In this document: in pieces, positions 1-9,507 of the stretch
How positions within the stretch are numbered: position 1 is the first letter of the stretch
Layout of the letters: every line of letters starts with the position of its first letter
DNA from: Calditrichota bacterium
Lineage (GTDB): Bacteria; Electryoneota; AABM5-125-24; Hatepunaeales; Hatepunaeaceae
Assembly: GCA_016867855.1 (NCBI GenBank)
Contig: VGIO01000010.1
Location: 1 to 32,008, forward strand
Direction of reading: 5' to 3'
Length of the DNA stretch: 32,008 nt
Program-made: the position numbers and the translations under genes
The notes under the pieces: generated by a model
The model's input: only the letters and a program-made list of their open reading frames with translations
The model's database searches: none
What the model was told of the DNA's origin: nothing

Positions 1-22
1 TATTGACATCGATATTGATGTT

Positions 23-67
<45 letters not shown>

Positions 68-751
68 TTGTTAGTCAACAGTCGTTTGAATTTGAATTCC
101 CAACCTTTTGAGCGCATATCAGATGTATATGAACGCGTCAATTTTCTTATGAGTTTAGGGCTGGTGAAAGTCTGGCGCCGACAGGTGATAAAGGCTTTGG
201 AAATTAAAAATGGTGGGAAGGTATTAGATATCGGCTGCGGGGCAGGGGATTTATTGGAATTAATAGACAATTGTTCGGTGAGTAAAATTGGATTGGATCC
301 AGAGGCCGTGATGTTGCTTAAGGCGCGCCAGCCTTTCCATCGGCTGCGCGCCGCGGCTGAGAGCATTCCGTTAAAAGCAAGTCGTGTTGACTGCGCGATG
401 TCTGCTTGGGCGTTGCGAAATTTCTCTAATCGCCAGAGCGCATTCGAACAGATTTTCACGATTCTTAAGCCCGGCGGACACTGTGTGATAACCGAATTTT
501 CCCCTCTGCGAGCAGGAATTTTCAATTTATTCATCAACTTATATATACGCTTTGGCATCCATTGGCTTGGCGGATTACTTTCCGGAGACTACGGCGCTTA
601 TGCCTACCTGGCTGAAACTATCCACAATTTTCCGCAGCCGGAGATTATCCAAACCGAATTGCAAGTAATTGGATTTACTAATGTTACATTTAGAAGATTA
701 ATTGGCGGCGCGTCGGTTTTGTATATTTGCGAAAAACCGGAAGCGCGCTAA
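68..751 (+). CDS. UbiE/MenG-family class I SAM-dependent methyltransferase; 5' end uncertain, reading frame stays open to the window edge
   Basis: FERISDVYERVNFLMSLGLVKVWRRQ followed by the SAM motif VLDIGCGAGDLL and later LKPGGHCVITEFSPL are typical of UbiE/MenG. The listed start is a TTG directly after a trinucleotide repeat, with no Shine-Dalgarno visible. Confidence 0.85.
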   Translation: MLVNSRLNLNSQPFERISDVYERVNFLMSLGLVKVWRRQVIKALEIKNGGKVLDIGCGAGDLLELIDNCSVSKIGLDPEAVMLLKARQPFHRLRAAAESIPLKASRVDCAMSAWALRNFSNRQSAFEQIFTILKPGGHCVITEFSPLRAGIFNLFINLYIRFGIHWLGGLLSGDYGAYAYLAETIHNFPQPEIIQTELQVIGFTNVTFRRLIGGASVLYICEKPEAR

Positions 752-756
752 CGAAG

Positions 757-3222
757 ATGATTGACAGTCTAAATGCGCAAGGTAAATTCGTCAGATTAGC
801 CGAGGTTGTATTCTTCGATACGCCGTTTGGACCATTCACCTATCGCGTGCCGCTGGATTTGGAATTAGAATCGCCCGGCAGCCGGGTTAAGGCGCCGTTC
901 AGAAACCGCTCGCGCATCGGGTTTGTGGTCGATTTGAAGCACGGCGAGGATAAACCACATTATAAGGCGATAAGTTCAATTATAGACCCGAAACCGCTCT
1001 TAGCGTTTGATTTATTGGAACTTACGCGGTGGATGGCGGAGTATTATTTGTGCGAGTGGGGTGAGACTTTGGCAGCGGCGATACCCGTTGGATTAAAAGC
1101 CTACGGCCGGCTTAAATATCGTCTTTCATCCGTTGGTCGGGAAGTGGCTTGGATGGAGCAGGAGAGCGGATGCGCGGCCGACTTATGGCGGGCGTTGTAT
1201 CGATTGCCGATGACCTTACTGCAGATTAAGCGGCATTTCAAAGATTATTCCGATTTACTCGATGGTTTTCGTAGGCGCGGCTGGCTCGAAACCTATATCG
1301 AAGAAGGCAAATCGGACGGTATAAAATACGATTTAATCTGGCGTTGGACTAATGCCTTAACCTACGCTGAAGCGCGGATTAAACTGCCCAAACGCGCTGC
1401 GAAATTAATATCGGCGCTGGATTTAATTCAAGAAATGGGCGGCTCGGCGCTGCAGAGCGATTTGAGTCGCCGGCAGAAGCAAATCGGTATCCCGCTGCGC
1501 TCTTTGAAAGTCAAAGGTTGGCTGGACTCTGAGCGCATCCCAGTTGACCGCTTCAGCCTGAGTCAAACCGGACTCGAAGAAACCGCCAACGATTTGACGC
1601 CGGTTCTTTCTCCAGCCCAGCAGACTGTTGTATCCGCGGTAACAGACTCGCTTAAAGCCGGAATTTTTCGCACGCATCTTTTGTATGGCGTTACCGGCAG
1701 TGGAAAAAGTTTGGTCTATTTAGAGATTGTAGCCAAGATGTTGGAGATGGGCAGGGATGTCTTAGTGTTAGTGCCGGAAATCGCACTGACGCCGCAACTG
1801 GCGGGAAGACTGCGGCGGCGCTTCGGACTTCACATCGGCATCACTCACAGCGGACTATCCAACGGCGAGAGGCGCGATATCTGGAGCGCCGTCAGCCATG
1901 GCAGGATTAAGGTCGTAGTCGGTCCGCGCTCGGCGCTTTTCGCGCCGCTTAAGAACCTGGGTTTAATCGTCATAGACGAGGAACACGATGACTCCTACAA
2001 GCAGGACGAGCCGGCGCCGCGCTATTCAGGCCGCGATGCGGCAATCAAGCGCGCCCAGATTTGTAATGCGACGGTTTTGCTCGGCTCAGCGACGCCAGAT
2101 GTAGTGAGTTTTCACAATGCATCCACCGGACGCTATCGATTACTCGAACTGCCGGAACGGCATCAAGGTGTTCATCTGCCGAGCGTGTGGGTCGTCAAAT
2201 GGTGTGGTCAGCAAGAGGGCAGCATTTTCAGTCCGCACTTGCAAACGCGTCTCAACAAACGTTTGGCTGCCGGCGAACAGACAATCCTGCTGCTGAACCG
2301 GCGCGGTTTTGCGACCTGCATTCGCTGCCCGGATTGCGGCGAAGTCGCCAAATGCCCAAACTGCGATATAATCCTGCGCTATCATCGAGTCGGCGAGCGG
2401 TTGGAGTGCCATTACTGCGGCTGGACGCAACGGGCTATAGACCTCTGCCCGCTGTGCGGCGGACAGCGTGTTCGTTATAGCGGCGTCGGAACTCAACGGG
2501 TCGAGCGCGAGTTAAACATTAGATTCCCCCAAGCCCGTCTGGCGCGTATGGACTTGGACACAACCCGCGTCGGCGGTTCGCAGCAGAAAATCCTGTCCGG
2601 GCTGGCGCAACGGCAGTTCGATATCCTGCTCGGCACCCAGATGGTCGCCAAAGGGCATGATTTTCCGAATGTAACTTTGGTCGGCGTATTAGCGGCGGAT
2701 TTGGAATGGCTGGAGCCGGATTTTCGGGCTGTGGAACGCGCTTTCCGGCTGCTTGTGCAAGCCGCCGGCCGCACCGGTCGCGCTGGCGCCGGCGAAGTCA
2801 TCGTCCAATCGCTGAATCCCAGCCATCCTATGTTGCGCTGGGTGCAGGCGCATAATTATGAAGCGCTTTATAAATATGAAATCGACTCGCGCCAGCCACT
2901 TAGTTATCCACCGTTTGGCAGGCTGATAACCGTCTGGCTCAAAAGCAGAGATAGAGGAGTAGTTCAGGACGTTGCTGCTGCGATGCGCGCTAAAATCGAC
3001 GCCGCGCTGACTAATTGCCTAACGTTAGGTCCAGCCGCGCCGATTATCGAGCGTCTGCAAGGGCAGTTCCGGCGGCGGATACTGCTTAAACTGCCGCCGC
3101 GGCTTGACGCTCAAGCACGGGAAAACAAGGTTCGTTTGAAATTCATTGCGCAAGAGATTCGCGAAAATTACAGCAAAACCGATATCAAGGTCGCCATTGA
3201 TGTTGATCCGATGGAAGTGTAA
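757..3222 (+). CDS. priA: Primosomal protein N' (replication restart helicase PriA)
   Basis: Walker A GVTGSGKS, DEEH box (VIDEEHDDSYKQ), zinc-binding cysteine pairs (CIRCPDCGEVAKCPNCD...CHYCGW...CPLCGG), QAAGRTGRAGAGEV. ATG at 757 preferred over the TTG at 727. Confidence 0.96.
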   Translation: MIDSLNAQGKFVRLAEVVFFDTPFGPFTYRVPLDLELESPGSRVKAPFRNRSRIGFVVDLKHGEDKPHYKAISSIIDPKPLLAFDLLELTRWMAEYYLCEWGETLAAAIPVGLKAYGRLKYRLSSVGREVAWMEQESGCAADLWRALYRLPMTLLQIKRHFKDYSDLLDGFRRRGWLETYIEEGKSDGIKYDLIWRWTNALTYAEARIKLPKRAAKLISALDLIQEMGGSALQSDLSRRQKQIGIPLRSLKVKGWLDSERIPVDRFSLSQTGLEETANDLTPVLSPAQQTVVSAVTDSLKAGIFRTHLLYGVTGSGKSLVYLEIVAKMLEMGRDVLVLVPEIALTPQLAGRLRRRFGLHIGITHSGLSNGERRDIWSAVSHGRIKVVVGPRSALFAPLKNLGLIVIDEEHDDSYKQDEPAPRYSGRDAAIKRAQICNATVLLGSATPDVVSFHNASTGRYRLLELPERHQGVHLPSVWVVKWCGQQEGSIFSPHLQTRLNKRLAAGEQTILLLNRRGFATCIRCPDCGEVAKCPNCDIILRYHRVGERLECHYCGWTQRAIDLCPLCGGQRVRYSGVGTQRVERELNIRFPQARLARMDLDTTRVGGSQQKILSGLAQRQFDILLGTQMVAKGHDFPNVTLVGVLAADLEWLEPDFRAVERAFRLLVQAAGRTGRAGAGEVIVQSLNPSHPMLRWVQAHNYEALYKYEIDSRQPLSYPPFGRLITVWLKSRDRGVVQDVAAAMRAKIDAALTNCLTLGPAAPIIERLQGQFRRRILLKLPPRLDAQARENKVRLKFIAQEIRENYSKTDIKVAIDVDPMEV

Positions 3223-4165
3223 ATATATTACAGACCTAAAATCTATCGCGGTCTATGTCTTTCTAAGTGCTGTAGGTTACACTTGGGCGCAGTCCGACTA
3301 TCAAATTTACGACCGTCCGCCGTTTCAATATTATTATGCCGGCCGTGACGAAGCGCTTTTAGGCCGTTTGGACAATGCGCTGCAAGACCGCCTGCGGGAG
3401 ATGGAAGGGTTGTTGGAGGCTCGGCTGCTAGGGACATTGCGCGTCGAACTGCCGCTGACGCGCGGCGAGTTCAACCGTTTGACGCAGGGGCGGGCGCCGC
3501 ATTGGTCCGGCGGGATGGCTTTCCCCCAACAGATGCAGGTAGTTCTTAAGACGCCGGCGTTCATCGACGGCGAAGCGCCAATGGATGCGATGGCGGCGCA
3601 TGAAGTCGCGCATATTTTGCTGCATCAGGCGACGAAAGGTCATCAACTGCCGCGCTGGTTTGAGGAAGGCTTGTGTCAGGTATTGGCTGGCGAGACGCGC
3701 CTGCATTCGTTATCCCGTCTCGGGCGCGCCGCCGCCGCTGACAGGTTGATGGGATTGCCGCGGGTGGATAATGTCCTGTCGTTCTCATCTTCCGACGCCG
3801 ATTTGGCTTATGCTGAGGCGCGCGCCGCCGTCATCACATTCATCGACCATTTCGACTGGACAACTGTGCGGACGGTCATAGCCTCGATCGCAGCCGGACA
3901 GGAATTCGCCGATGCATTCAAAGCCGCCACCGGTTTCGAATACGATTACTGGCAAGCCGACTGGCTCGAAAACGCTCAAAAGAAATATAAAAACATCGTC
4001 TTACTGGATATCGAAAATTACATCTGGATTGGTATCGCTTTATTATCGCTGACGGCAATTGGCGCAGTCTTTATCCGCAACCGCCGCCAGTTAAAAAAAT
4101 GGATGAAAGAAGAGGAGGAAGATGAAGGTCCACCTGAGCCTTCCAACGAGCCAATCCACCCTTAG
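3200..4165 (+). CDS. Exported, membrane-anchored gluzincin-type metallopeptidase (peptidase MA-like)
   Basis: HEVAH motif followed by WFEEGLCQVLAG (downstream Glu), N-terminal hydrophobic signal, C-terminal TM helix (YIWIGIALLSLTAIGAVFI). Upstream part of the ORF (3146-3199) overlaps priA; ATG at 3200 more likely. Confidence 0.75.
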   Translation: MLIRWKCKYITDLKSIAVYVFLSAVGYTWAQSDYQIYDRPPFQYYYAGRDEALLGRLDNALQDRLREMEGLLEARLLGTLRVELPLTRGEFNRLTQGRAPHWSGGMAFPQQMQVVLKTPAFIDGEAPMDAMAAHEVAHILLHQATKGHQLPRWFEEGLCQVLAGETRLHSLSRLGRAAAADRLMGLPRVDNVLSFSSSDADLAYAEARAAVITFIDHFDWTTVRTVIASIAAGQEFADAFKAATGFEYDYWQADWLENAQKKYKNIVLLDIENYIWIGIALLSLTAIGAVFIRNRRQLKKWMKEEEEDEGPPEPSNEPIHP

Positions 4166-5156
4166 AGCGGCGTTGATTACTCTTGTTTGGGCAGCGCTTG
4201 GGCTTAGCGCACCGTTGCTCGCCGCCGGAAGTGCAGCATTTCCTATGCTATCGATGCAGATGGATCCGCGACTTGGCGCTTTAGCCGATGCGGTAGTAGT
4301 CTCCGGTCGTTTGAGCGCTGAGTCAGTCAATCCGGCAAACGCCGCCGGCCAAGAACAAACAGTAGTCATTTCCTATGCCCGGCACCCGATAGACCTTTGG
4401 AGCGGCTATATTGCATTCAATCGACCTTTAAGAAACCTCAATTTCGGCGTCGAACTCAACATATACGACTACGGCGCGTTCGATGTCATCGAAAGAAACA
4501 GTCCGCCGACTGGCGCTTCTTTCAGCGCCGCCGAACATTCGCTGCGGATTTGGACAGCCGGGAAGATAGTCGAACAAATCCAATGGGGCGCGGCAGCGAG
4601 GTTAATCTGGGGTGAAATTGGCGAGACGCGTGCTTCCGGCTGGGCATTCGATTTGGGTTTAACTTATGACCCGCGCTGGGAGAACTTGCGTTTGGGAGCA
4701 GTTTTAAGGCATTGGGGGCGGCAATTCGACAGTTATGGCAGCCAAATATATCGGCTGCCAGTCGAATTTCTCCTCGGCGGCTGTAAGAAAATTGAACACC
4801 TGCCGTTGACATCTTATGCAGTCATTGCCTGGCGCGAGTCGGGCGAAGGTTCATTGGAGGTCGAAGTCTTAGGGCGTAATCTAAGCCCGGCTTTTGCCAT
4901 CGGTGGCGAATTTAAAATCATCCCTAAGCACAGCGACAAACCGTTCTATTTAAGGCTGGGCTATAACAGCCGCGGGCAAGGCCAGCGCGTCGGCAATACC
5001 CGCGATGCCCTAGCCGGCTTGTCCTTCGGTTTTGGTTTTGATTTGAAAAATTACAGTTTCAATTACGCTTATCTACCTCAAGGCGCGCTCGGCGATGTGC
5101 ATAGATTTGGGATGGCGTATGCTTTAGGAGGATACAATGTTCAGTCCCAGAATTAA
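4122..5156 (+). CDS. PorV/PorQ (UPF0164)-like outer-membrane beta-barrel protein
   Basis: Signal peptide then AAFPMLSMQMDPRLGALADAVVVSGRLSAESVNPANAAG (PorV-like N-terminus) and NYSFNYAYLPQGALGDVHRFGMAYALGG (PorV-like C-terminal strand). Confidence 0.7.
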   Translation: MKVHLSLPTSQSTLRAALITLVWAALGLSAPLLAAGSAAFPMLSMQMDPRLGALADAVVVSGRLSAESVNPANAAGQEQTVVISYARHPIDLWSGYIAFNRPLRNLNFGVELNIYDYGAFDVIERNSPPTGASFSAAEHSLRIWTAGKIVEQIQWGAAARLIWGEIGETRASGWAFDLGLTYDPRWENLRLGAVLRHWGRQFDSYGSQIYRLPVEFLLGGCKKIEHLPLTSYAVIAWRESGEGSLEVEVLGRNLSPAFAIGGEFKIIPKHSDKPFYLRLGYNSRGQGQRVGNTRDALAGLSFGFGFDLKNYSFNYAYLPQGALGDVHRFGMAYALGGYNVQSQN

Positions 5157-5265
5157 CTAGTTCAGAGTTCAAAGCTTCAGCGTGCAGTAGGCTGCTTTTA
5201 TAAACACGCTAAAGCGGTGAACTCTAAACGTTCTCGGCATATAGATAATTCTGGGACTGAACATT
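5136..5265. repeat. Long imperfect inverted repeat (~130 bp), MITE/REP-like, with 20-bp perfect terminal arms
   Basis: aatgttcagtcccagaatta (5136-5155) is the exact reverse complement of taattctgggactgaacatt (5246-5265). Inner arms agagttcaaagcttcagcgtg / cacgctaaagcggtgaactct match about 18/21. Confidence 0.85.
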
Positions 5266-5288
5266 AGTTTTGTGTCAAGTGTGAGATA

Positions 5289-5368
5289 TCATCATCCTGA
5301 ACGAAGTGAAGGATCTCGTCCCCCGCTTCCAAAAGATATGCTTCATTATGTTCAATATAATATGCGAC
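5289..5368. repeat. Palindromic intergenic repeat, family A, copy 1
   Basis: atcatcctgaacgaagtgaaggatctcgtc ... agatatgcttcattatgttcaatataat; degenerate inverted arms, matches copies at 7731 and 15057. Confidence 0.8.
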
Positions 5369-5428
5369 AGGGCATATGTGACACAGCGCTAGGATTATGT
5401 CAATGTAAATTTGATAGGTAAAAGACGG

Positions 5429-5496
5429 TAGGGCGGGCGTCTCTGCCCGCCGTCCATATTTTTATTTTGAATTTGGCGGGCAGATACGCCTGCCTA
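5429..5496. repeat. Palindromic intergenic repeat, family C, copy 1
   Basis: tagggcgggcgtctctgcccgcc ... ggcgggcagatacgcctgccta are near-complementary inverted arms. Confidence 0.75.
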
Positions 5497-5563
5497 ATGC
5501 CTAATATTAAAAACTTATTCACTTAGGCACTCAAGCAATCATCAAATAAAAAGGTGAACGACA

Positions 5564-6328
5564 ATGGCGCTCAAATGCACCTCCTGCCAAACTTATGTGA
5601 CCAAAATTCCGGTCAACTGGAAATGTCCGCACTGCGGTGAGAAACTGCCGGAGCCAACCAAATGGTTTCTGTTTTACGAATCGTCCATCGAAGGCTTGCA
5701 GGATAAAGGCGCGATATTTTGGAGTATATGGTTCGGTATCTTTCTGTTGTTCGTCGGCGTCATCGAACTGGTTTTCGGCTATGGGTATTTGCTGAACTAT
5801 TTCATCGACAGTATGTTGATGACGCTCTTCGGCATTGTTTTGGGCGGGATATTAATCGATATGGCTGTCAAAATCAACCTGCCGCTGCGTCTGCCTTACG
5901 GCACCGATTTCATCGTGCGGGAGCGCGCTGCCATCCGCAATATCCGCAAAGCCACTAATTTCGCCTTCGTCGCCGGCCTCCTGACCAGCCTTTTTTGGAT
6001 AAAACCTGTAACCTTCTTTCTATATTTTCCATCCTATATCGTTACAATCGCTTGGTTCTTAGCCTTCGCCTGGTCTATAGTCGGATTGTTTCTCGACCCG
6101 CGCTGGCTGGACGATATCCGTTTTAGGGCTTATTTAGAACGTTTAGGTCTCTTCAGCCTCAAACGTTTCCGGCGGTTTTCGACGATTATGCTGGCTACTT
6201 TAATATTTACTGCCATTCTCTTCAATGTGCTGAATGCTATACCTGGCTTGTGGCAAAAACTTCGCAACTGGGGACTAGTGGGCGCATTCATCCACTTCAT
6301 CGACCAGTATTTGAGTTGGTTATTCTAG
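5564..6328 (+). CDS. Zinc-ribbon, multi-pass membrane protein of unknown function
   Basis: CTSCQTYVTKIPVNWKCPHCGEKLPE (two CxxC knuckles) followed by several predicted TM helices; ATG start. Confidence 0.75.
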   Translation: MALKCTSCQTYVTKIPVNWKCPHCGEKLPEPTKWFLFYESSIEGLQDKGAIFWSIWFGIFLLFVGVIELVFGYGYLLNYFIDSMLMTLFGIVLGGILIDMAVKINLPLRLPYGTDFIVRERAAIRNIRKATNFAFVAGLLTSLFWIKPVTFFLYFPSYIVTIAWFLAFAWSIVGLFLDPRWLDDIRFRAYLERLGLFSLKRFRRFSTIMLATLIFTAILFNVLNAIPGLWQKLRNWGLVGAFIHFIDQYLSWLF

Positions 6329-6374
6329 TCTTTAAAATCAAGTAGTTGAAGGTTATTACAGCGTCGGGTGAGAA

Positions 6375-7682
6375 TTGAGGTCAAGTAAAAAAACCTGCGC
6401 AATTTCAATATTATGGTTGTTTCTATGTTCAATCGGTTCGATTAGCGCGCAGACCATCCGCATCGCTATCATTCTGCCTCTCTCCAACGGTTATGCCATC
6501 GAAGGTGAGGTTTTACGCGCAGCCTACAATCTGGCTTGTAAGCGCGTCGATTGGGGCGGGATAGACGCCCAACCGTTGTTTTTCGACCATCAGAGCCAGC
6601 CGGAGACGGCTGAGTCGCTGGCTGTTAGGTTAGCGGAAGATACGAACATCCTCGCCATTGCCAGCGGCTATCCAAGTTTGTGCGCCGGACGGATAGCCGA
6701 CATTGCCGAACAATACGAAATACCCTATTTAATCGAAGCCGCCTCCGCCGATTCGCTCACACAAGTTCCGCGTCGCTGGGTGTTCCGCTTATGCCCGGCG
6801 TCGTCGGATTACAATGATGGATTATTAGGCTGGGCGATGACTGTTGTCGGAGTCGAGCGGAAAATTGCTGTTCTCTACAGCGCCGACGCTTCTAGGCTTG
6901 AGGGTGTGAATGACTTGCAACAGGATTTTAAAAGTTATTGGACAGGCGTCGTGGAATGGCTGGCTTTTCCGGCGGGGGCGCGGAGTTTTAGTTCTTATAT
7001 TGAGCGCTTAAAACAGATGAGACCCGCGGTCGTTTGGATTTTCAGCGGAACAACCGACGCGGCGGAAATCTTACGCACGGCGCGTGAGAATGATTATATA
7101 CCTTATGCTTTTATCCTTGGTTCGACCAGTCTGGCAGATCGACGCCTGATAGCCATAGCTCAAGGCGATGCCGAGTGGACCTTAGCGCCGGCAGTTTGGA
7201 CGCCCTCGCGTCTATCCGAGCAGCGCCGACGCTTTGTTAAATACTATGAATCTCAAACCGGACGCCCGCCGGACTATCGCGCCGCTGAAAGTTACGCCGC
7301 CGTCGAGGTCTTGGCGGATGCTGTCAGACGCTGCCGATTATACAGCCGCCCGGAATTCAGACAGACGCTCGAAGAGACTAAACTGTCCTCGGTGTTTGGT
7401 CCGGTTCAATTTGAGAACGTGCGAGGATTTTATAATCAAAATCGTCTGCGGACGGTGGTTGTCCAGTTGCGCGGCGGATATTGGAGTCCGGTTTGGCCGC
7501 TTGAACAGGCTGAAACCGATGCCGTTTATCCTGTTCCAAACTGGCGTGAAAGAACCAAATTAGAATTGCGCGACCGCCGGCGCGAGAATGTAAATCTCGC
7601 CTTGATTATCATCACATTTTTACTCTTAATACTGGTTATTTTACGCCGACATGATATTCAAAAGCGAAAAGAAAATCCATAG
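6375..7682 (+). CDS. Periplasmic-binding-protein-type receptor ligand-binding protein (Leu/Ile/Val-binding-like) with C-terminal membrane anchor
   Basis: IRIAIILPLSNGYAIEGEVLRAAYNLAC start, SLAVRLAEDTNILAIASGYPS, YAAVEVLADAVRR, then TM helix VNLALIIITFLLLILVILRR at the C-terminus; TTG start. Confidence 0.8.
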   Translation: MRSSKKTCAISILWLFLCSIGSISAQTIRIAIILPLSNGYAIEGEVLRAAYNLACKRVDWGGIDAQPLFFDHQSQPETAESLAVRLAEDTNILAIASGYPSLCAGRIADIAEQYEIPYLIEAASADSLTQVPRRWVFRLCPASSDYNDGLLGWAMTVVGVERKIAVLYSADASRLEGVNDLQQDFKSYWTGVVEWLAFPAGARSFSSYIERLKQMRPAVVWIFSGTTDAAEILRTARENDYIPYAFILGSTSLADRRLIAIAQGDAEWTLAPAVWTPSRLSEQRRRFVKYYESQTGRPPDYRAAESYAAVEVLADAVRRCRLYSRPEFRQTLEETKLSSVFGPVQFENVRGFYNQNRLRTVVVQLRGGYWSPVWPLEQAETDAVYPVPNWRERTKLELRDRRRENVNLALIIITFLLLILVILRRHDIQKRKENP

Positions 7683-7730
7683 AATCGATATTACATACAG
7701 CCTCAGAGATAAGTTTGCATACTTCACGGG

Positions 7731-7805
7731 TGTCATGCTGAACGCATTGAAACATCTCGTCAGGGAAAGCGGGAACGAGATCCTTCACTTCGTTCAGGAT
7801 GATAT
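7731..7805. repeat. Palindromic intergenic repeat, family A, copy 2
   Basis: tgtcatgctgaacgcattgaaacatctcgtc ... aacgagatccttcacttcgttcaggatgatat: inverted arms around aggga-type loop. Confidence 0.85.
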
Positions 7806-7854
7806 GTGTAAGTATACGCAAAGAATAATGTCTCTATGTATAGTTTTAGAGTTT

Positions 7855-9042
7855 CTATCCCTTGCTCTGGATTCCTAACTTTTTCAAAACTAATTTAATC
7901 TTCTCGACGGCGTAGTCGATTTGGTCGAAGGTATGCGTCGCCATAATCGCCAGTCTGATGAGCGCTTCGCCGGGACCGACGGCCGGCGAGACGACCGGAT
8001 TCACAAACACACCCTCCTCCTGAAGGTGAGCGCAGACGCGGAAAGTATCGAGGTCATCGCCGATGAGAATAGGGACGATAGGCGTCTGCGACCGTCCATA
8101 ACTAATCCCCGCTGATTTTAGATTATTCCATAAGCGCCGGGTATTAGCCCAGAGTTTGGCGCGTCGCTCAGGTTCGCGTTTGATGATTTTCAACGCGGCT
8201 TGGACAGAGGCTACCGAGGCCGGCGCCGGGCTGGCGGAAAATATTAACGCCCGCGAATGGTGTTTGAGAAAGTCTATGACCGCCGCGTCGCCAGCGATAA
8301 AACCGCCGATTGAAGCCAGCGACTTCGAGAAGGTCCCCATAATCAAACCAACGCCTTCAGTCAAGCCGAAATGCGCGGCGGTGCCTTCGCCGTTAGGTCC
8401 CAACACGCCGATGGAATGGGCGTCATCGACCATAACATCCGCGTTATACTGCCCGGCAAGTCTTACGATATCCGGCAGCGGCGCGATGTCGCCCTCCATA
8501 GAAAACACTCCGTCGATGACGATGAATGGCGTCAGGCTGTTCAGGCTTTTCAATACCCGTTCCAGAGCGTCAATATCGCTGTGTTCGAATTTGACCGTCC
8601 GACCGAAAGCCAGTCGGCAGCCATCGATAATGGAAGCATGGTCGGTGCGGTCGATGACGACGGCGCCGTCGCGTCCAACCAAGGTGGAAATTACGCCCTG
8701 ATTGACTTGAAAACCGGTGGAATAGAGCAGCGCGGCTTCTTTATGCACAAAGTCGGCAAGTTCTTCCTCCAGTTCGATGTGGATGCGCAACGTTCCGTTT
8801 AAAAAACGTGAACCGGCGCAGCCGCTGCCATAGCGGTCGATAGCGGCTTTGGCTGCCGATTTGACTTCCGGATGATTGGTTAGCCCAAGATAATTGTTCG
8901 AGCCTAACATCAATACCCGGTGGTTGTTAATGATGACTTCGGTGTCCTGGTCAGAATCGATAGGACGGAAATAGGGGTAGATGCCTAACTGACGAACTTG
9001 ATTGGCAGCTGTGAATTGAGCGGCTCGTTCTTGGATTCTCAA
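7855..9042 (-). CDS. Serine palmitoyltransferase-type alpha-oxoamine synthase (PLP-dependent)
   Basis: [114 protein letters not shown] closely resemble Bacteroidetes SPT as recalled; same superfamily as BioF/Kbl. Confidence 0.85.
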   Translation of the reverse strand: MRIQERAAQFTAANQVRQLGIYPYFRPIDSDQDTEVIINNHRVLMLGSNNYLGLTNHPEVKSAAKAAIDRYGSGCAGSRFLNGTLRIHIELEEELADFVHKEAALLYSTGFQVNQGVISTLVGRDGAVVIDRTDHASIIDGCRLAFGRTVKFEHSDIDALERVLKSLNSLTPFIVIDGVFSMEGDIAPLPDIVRLAGQYNADVMVDDAHSIGVLGPNGEGTAAHFGLTEGVGLIMGTFSKSLASIGGFIAGDAAVIDFLKHHSRALIFSASPAPASVASVQAALKIIKREPERRAKLWANTRRLWNNLKSAGISYGRSQTPIVPILIGDDLDTFRVCAHLQEEGVFVNPVVSPAVGPGEALIRLAIMATHTFDQIDYAVEKIKLVLKKLGIQSKG

Positions 9043-9428
9043 ATGAGACGCTCCGATTCTTCTTTAGGTGGAGGGGGAGGTTGAGTCGCCTCTGGGGCAA
9101 GTTTTTCAGCGATATCGCTTAATATCGGCAGCCGAAATGGTCGGCCATTGAACGCCGCCCAGATACCCAAAACCGCTAAAATAAGCAGCGCAATCCAGAG
9201 TAACTTATAAAAAGTCGGCACGGTTACCAGGAAGAGAAATATCTCTATGGAAAATAATATCATTCCCTGCCGGGCATGTGCCTCCAGTTCCGGCTTGACT
9301 TTGCGCAGTGTCCAGGGATAGATGCAGAAAATTGGCACATACGCTAACATCGCCTCCCAGGGTAATTGGTCGGACGACAGGAACGATTCGTCCTGATAAT
9401 TCGCATCGGACGCGGTTCTGGATTTCAT
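9039..9428 (-). CDS. Small membrane protein, Tic20/DUF4870-like
   Basis: [45 protein letters not shown] plus hydrophobic helices; 4-bp stop/start overlap with the downstream SPT-like gene. Confidence 0.6.
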   Translation of the reverse strand: MKSRTASDANYQDESFLSSDQLPWEAMLAYVPIFCIYPWTLRKVKPELEAHARQGMILFSIEIFLFLVTVPTFYKLLWIALLILAVLGIWAAFNGRPFRLPILSDIAEKLAPEATQPPPPPKEESERLI

Positions 9429-9507
9429 TTAGAGCCTTATGTTTAAGGGAGTGGAGATAAAGAGTCCAATTTTAAAATCGATGGCGCGAAAGTGTAAATT
9501 CCTTTGG

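Noticed and set aside
2140-2801. ORFs 2140-2496 (-), 2187-2480 (+) and 2493-2801 (-) as genes
   Set aside because: They lie inside priA, which has clear conserved motifs in its own frame; translations are low-complexity Arg/Ala-rich with no recognisable domain.
3243-3979. Several minus-strand ORFs in 3243-3979
   Set aside because: Antisense to the metallopeptidase CDS, no domain signal, typical GC-driven shadow ORFs.
5136-5496. Intergenic palindromes considered as a CRISPR array or an IS element
   Set aside because: No regular spacers, each palindrome is different, and no transposase ORF lies between the arms.
7636-7878. Short ORFs 7636-7821 (-) and 7651-7878 (+)
   Set aside because: They run through the family A palindrome; their translations (e.g. 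SGNEILHFVQDD) are products of the repeat, not genes.
8156-8802. 181-aa and 143-aa + strand ORFs at 8156-8701 and 8371-8802
   Set aside because: Antisense to the SPT-like gene, whose protein motifs are unambiguous.
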